A model generated the notes under the pieces. That model made no database searches. It saw nothing but the letters and a program-made list of their open reading frames with translations, and was not told where the DNA came from. A DNA stretch of 6,631 bases from Burkholderiales bacterium. GTDB taxonomy: Bacteria > Pseudomonadota > Gammaproteobacteria > Burkholderiales > Burkholderiaceae_C. How positions within the stretch are numbered: position 1 is the first letter of the stretch; every line of letters begins with the position of its first letter. Below, piece after piece: positions 5,378-6,631 of this stretch. Both the position numbers and the translations under genes were made by a program. The stretch is from NCBI GenBank assembly GCA_005793295.1, contig SXSX01000062.1, positions 1 to 6,631 on the forward strand. The letters are read 5' to 3'.

Positions 5378-6367
5378 TCAGTGGGGTTTGGCTCCTGTTG
5401 CGAGCTGCTGAACCGGATCCACAAAGAGCCGAGCAGTATCAATCGGATCAAAACGGTATTGCACACCGCAAAACTCACACGCCACCTCAATGTCTGGGCG
5501 CTCAGCCAAAATACTTTGCGCCTCATCCGCGCCTAATCCCACAATCATCTTGGCCACACGTTCGCGGCTGCAGCTACAAGCAAAGCGGGGCGCAGCATCC
5601 CCTAGCAAAGGTTCAAACCGGGTGATGGGTTCTTCCCAAAACAAACGCCGCAAAATCGTATCCACATCCAAAGTCAAAAGCTCTTCGCTTTTGAGACTGC
5701 TGGCCAATATGGCGATGCGGTTGTAATGTTCATTCAGACCAATTTCATCCTCGTTGTCCTTGCTCACCATGCTGCCTGAAAGGTTGCCCGTTCCTTGCAA
5801 GGGCAGCCGCTGAATCAGTAAACCTGCAGCCACGTTCGCGCTGGCGGCAAGTACCAAAGTGGTATCGAGTTGTTCGCTTTGCAGCATGTAGTGCTCTAAG
5901 ACTTCGCTCAAACGCGCAATCGGTTTACCTTGGTCATCAAACAGCGGCACCACGCCTTGGTAGGGTTGCTGCCCCGGAAACTTCACTTTCGGGTCTAAGG
6001 TAATCGCGCACCGGCCTTGGTTGGTGACATTAACCATCTGACTCAAGCTCGCATGGGCTTGTACTGGCGCCATCACCGAGGCTGTGGCCCGCAATTCAAA
6101 GTCCGATTGCACCTCGACCACGGCCAATTTGACAGGGCCGTCGCCCATGATTTGCAAAATCAATGCGCCGTCAAACTTAATGTTGGACTGCATCAGTACG
6201 CCTGCAGCCACCATTTCACCAAGCATGTCACGCACTGGCGCGGGGTACCCGCCGTGCTCGCTATTGGAGGCACGGCGGCGCAAAATCTCGGTCCACGCGT
6301 CGGTCAAACGCACGATGCTGCCTCTGACAGGCAATCCATCGAATAAAAATTTATGTAATTCAGACAA
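5378..6367 (-). CDS. hslO: Hsp33 redox-regulated molecular chaperone
   Basis: Hsp33 is a cytoplasmic holdase switched on by oxidation: loss of zinc and disulphide formation expose its client-binding surface. From the start used here the product has 329 residues (E. coli 292). It opens MSELHKFLFDGLPVRG, matching the family's DQLHRYLFENFAVRG, and continues with IKFDGALILQIMGDGPVKL (63-81), YQGVV (136-140), HYMLQSEQL (159-167) and SLKSEELLTLD (224-234). The zinc cysteines are complete: Cys264 and Cys266 (CSCSRERV), then Cys297 and Cys300 (CEFCGVQYRFD). I chose a TTG at 6367 because homology begins there and GGAG lies 10 bases upstream (6378-6381). The first in-frame ATG, at 6427, would add 20 unmatched residues and overlap the upstream gene by 68 bases; the TTG overlaps it by 8. 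The pairing suggests coupled translation. The 3' end stops 5 bases from the convergent P-loop gene. Function certain; start less so. Confidence 0.95.
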   Translation of the reverse strand: MSELHKFLFDGLPVRGSIVRLTDAWTEILRRRASNSEHGGYPAPVRDMLGEMVAAGVLMQSNIKFDGALILQIMGDGPVKLAVVEVQSDFELRATASVMAPVQAHASLSQMVNVTNQGRCAITLDPKVKFPGQQPYQGVVPLFDDQGKPIARLSEVLEHYMLQSEQLDTTLVLAASANVAAGLLIQRLPLQGTGNLSGSMVSKDNEDEIGLNEHYNRIAILASSLKSEELLTLDVDTILRRLFWEEPITRFEPLLGDAAPRFACSCSRERVAKMIVGLGADEAQSILAERPDIEVACEFCGVQYRFDPIDTARLFVDPVQQLATGAKPH

Positions 6368-6631
6368 TTTTGCGAAACTCCGATTGGTAGCGGCGGGCGT
6401 TTTCAATGTAGTGCTGTGCGCTAGCACGCAGCCCCTGCATTTGCTCGGGGGTTAATTGACGAACCACTTTGGCAGGGCTGCCAATAATCATCGAACCATC
6501 CGGGAACTCTTTGCCTTCAGTCACCAAAGCGCCAGCGCCTACCAAACAATTTTTTCCGATCTTGGCTCCATTCAAAATAATGGCGCCAATCCCTATGAGT
6601 GATTCGTCGCCGATGGTGCAGCCGTGCAGCA
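6360..6631 (-). CDS. Gamma-carbonic-anhydrase-like hexapeptide-repeat protein, C-terminal part (runs off right edge)
   Basis: The last 89 codons of a left-handed beta-helix protein of the YrdA/PaaY/gamma-carbonic-anhydrase group are present; the N-terminal part lies beyond the window. The visible start, LHGCTIGDESLIGIGAIIL, holds one of the histidines that bind metal between subunits of the family trimer, and matches the YrdA segment LHGCTIGNRVLVGMGSILL. Hexapeptide turns continue through GAKIGKNCLVGAGALVTEG, then the typical closing motif GSPAKVVRQLTPEQ and a C-terminal helix (about 60-86 of the fragment) ending in FRKIV. Whether such proteins hydrate carbon dioxide varies within the family; many have no measured activity. 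It overlaps the hslO start by 8 bases and is probably cotranscribed with it. The YrdA-like identity is likely but cannot be separated from PaaY-type relatives on this fragment. Confidence 0.92.
   Translation of the reverse strand, partial: LHGCTIGDESLIGIGAIILNGAKIGKNCLVGAGALVTEGKEFPDGSMIIGSPAKVVRQLTPEQMQGLRASAQHYIENARRYQSEFRKIV

Noticed and set aside
5674..5694. Perfect 8-base inverted repeat TCAAAAGC/GCTTTTGA inside hslO, considered as a terminator for the plus-strand operon
   Set aside because: No T-run follows on either strand, it is 300 bases beyond the last plus-strand gene, and it encodes the conserved LKSEELL segment, so coding explains it.
5378..6427. The longer hslO version starting at ATG 6427
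   Set aside because: Its 20 extra residues match nothing in Hsp33 and would overlap the upstream gene by 68 bases; TTG 6367 fits both homology and ribosome site better.
6084..6455. A 123-codon plus-strand open frame across the hslO start and the carbonic-anhydrase-like gene
   Set aside because: It is antisense to two conserved proteins and its translation shows no family motif.
1..6631. Possibility of a mobile element, defence island, CRISPR array or RNA gene
   Set aside because: Almost every base lies in a conserved housekeeping gene; no transposase, integrase, direct-repeat array, tRNA-like cloverleaf or rRNA segment was seen.

Overview
The window looks like an ordinary chromosomal housekeeping stretch from a betaproteobacterium, most likely of the order Burkholderiales (Comamonadaceae-like). 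This rests on the protein sequences (for example the enolase motif GGEHANNNLD and the PyrG start MTKFVFVTGGVVSS) and on the gene order pyrG-kdsA-eno-ftsB. Composition looks moderately GC-rich by eye; I did not compute it. I see no rRNA, tRNA, insertion sequence, phage gene, CRISPR array or defence gene. Genus-level placement would need a search.

Layout. The left edge (1-422, minus) holds the first 140 codons of coaBC, the bifunctional coenzyme A biosynthesis gene, which runs off the window. A 116-base divergent gap (423-538) carries a TATAAT box and a small inverted repeat. It is followed on the plus strand by pyrG (CTP synthase), kdsA (Kdo-8-phosphate synthase, start overlapping the pyrG stop), eno (enolase), ftsB (cell-division coiled-coil protein) and a small P-loop protein related to the ribosylnicotinamide kinase domain of NadR. 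Spacing within this series is -4, 55, 9 and 37 bases, so one transcription unit is likely. The P-loop gene ends 5 bases from the end of the convergent hslO (Hsp33 redox chaperone, minus strand). hslO is itself preceded on the minus strand by the C-terminal part of a gamma-carbonic-anhydrase-like hexapeptide-repeat gene, which runs off the right edge.

How the genes work together. Enolase makes phosphoenolpyruvate, which KdsA condenses with arabinose 5-phosphate to build Kdo for lipopolysaccharide. PyrG makes CTP, which the later enzyme KdsB uses to activate Kdo. CTP is also the activating nucleotide of bacterial CoaB, encoded divergently. FtsB links the series to septum formation. The metabolic link is my inference from known pathways; the sequence shows only the adjacency.

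The least understood gene is the NadR-kinase-like P-loop protein (4719-5372). It carries an in-frame 9-base tandem repeat and a Cys-Cys-Cys-His cluster in its tail. I found no convincing undescribed multi-gene system here.
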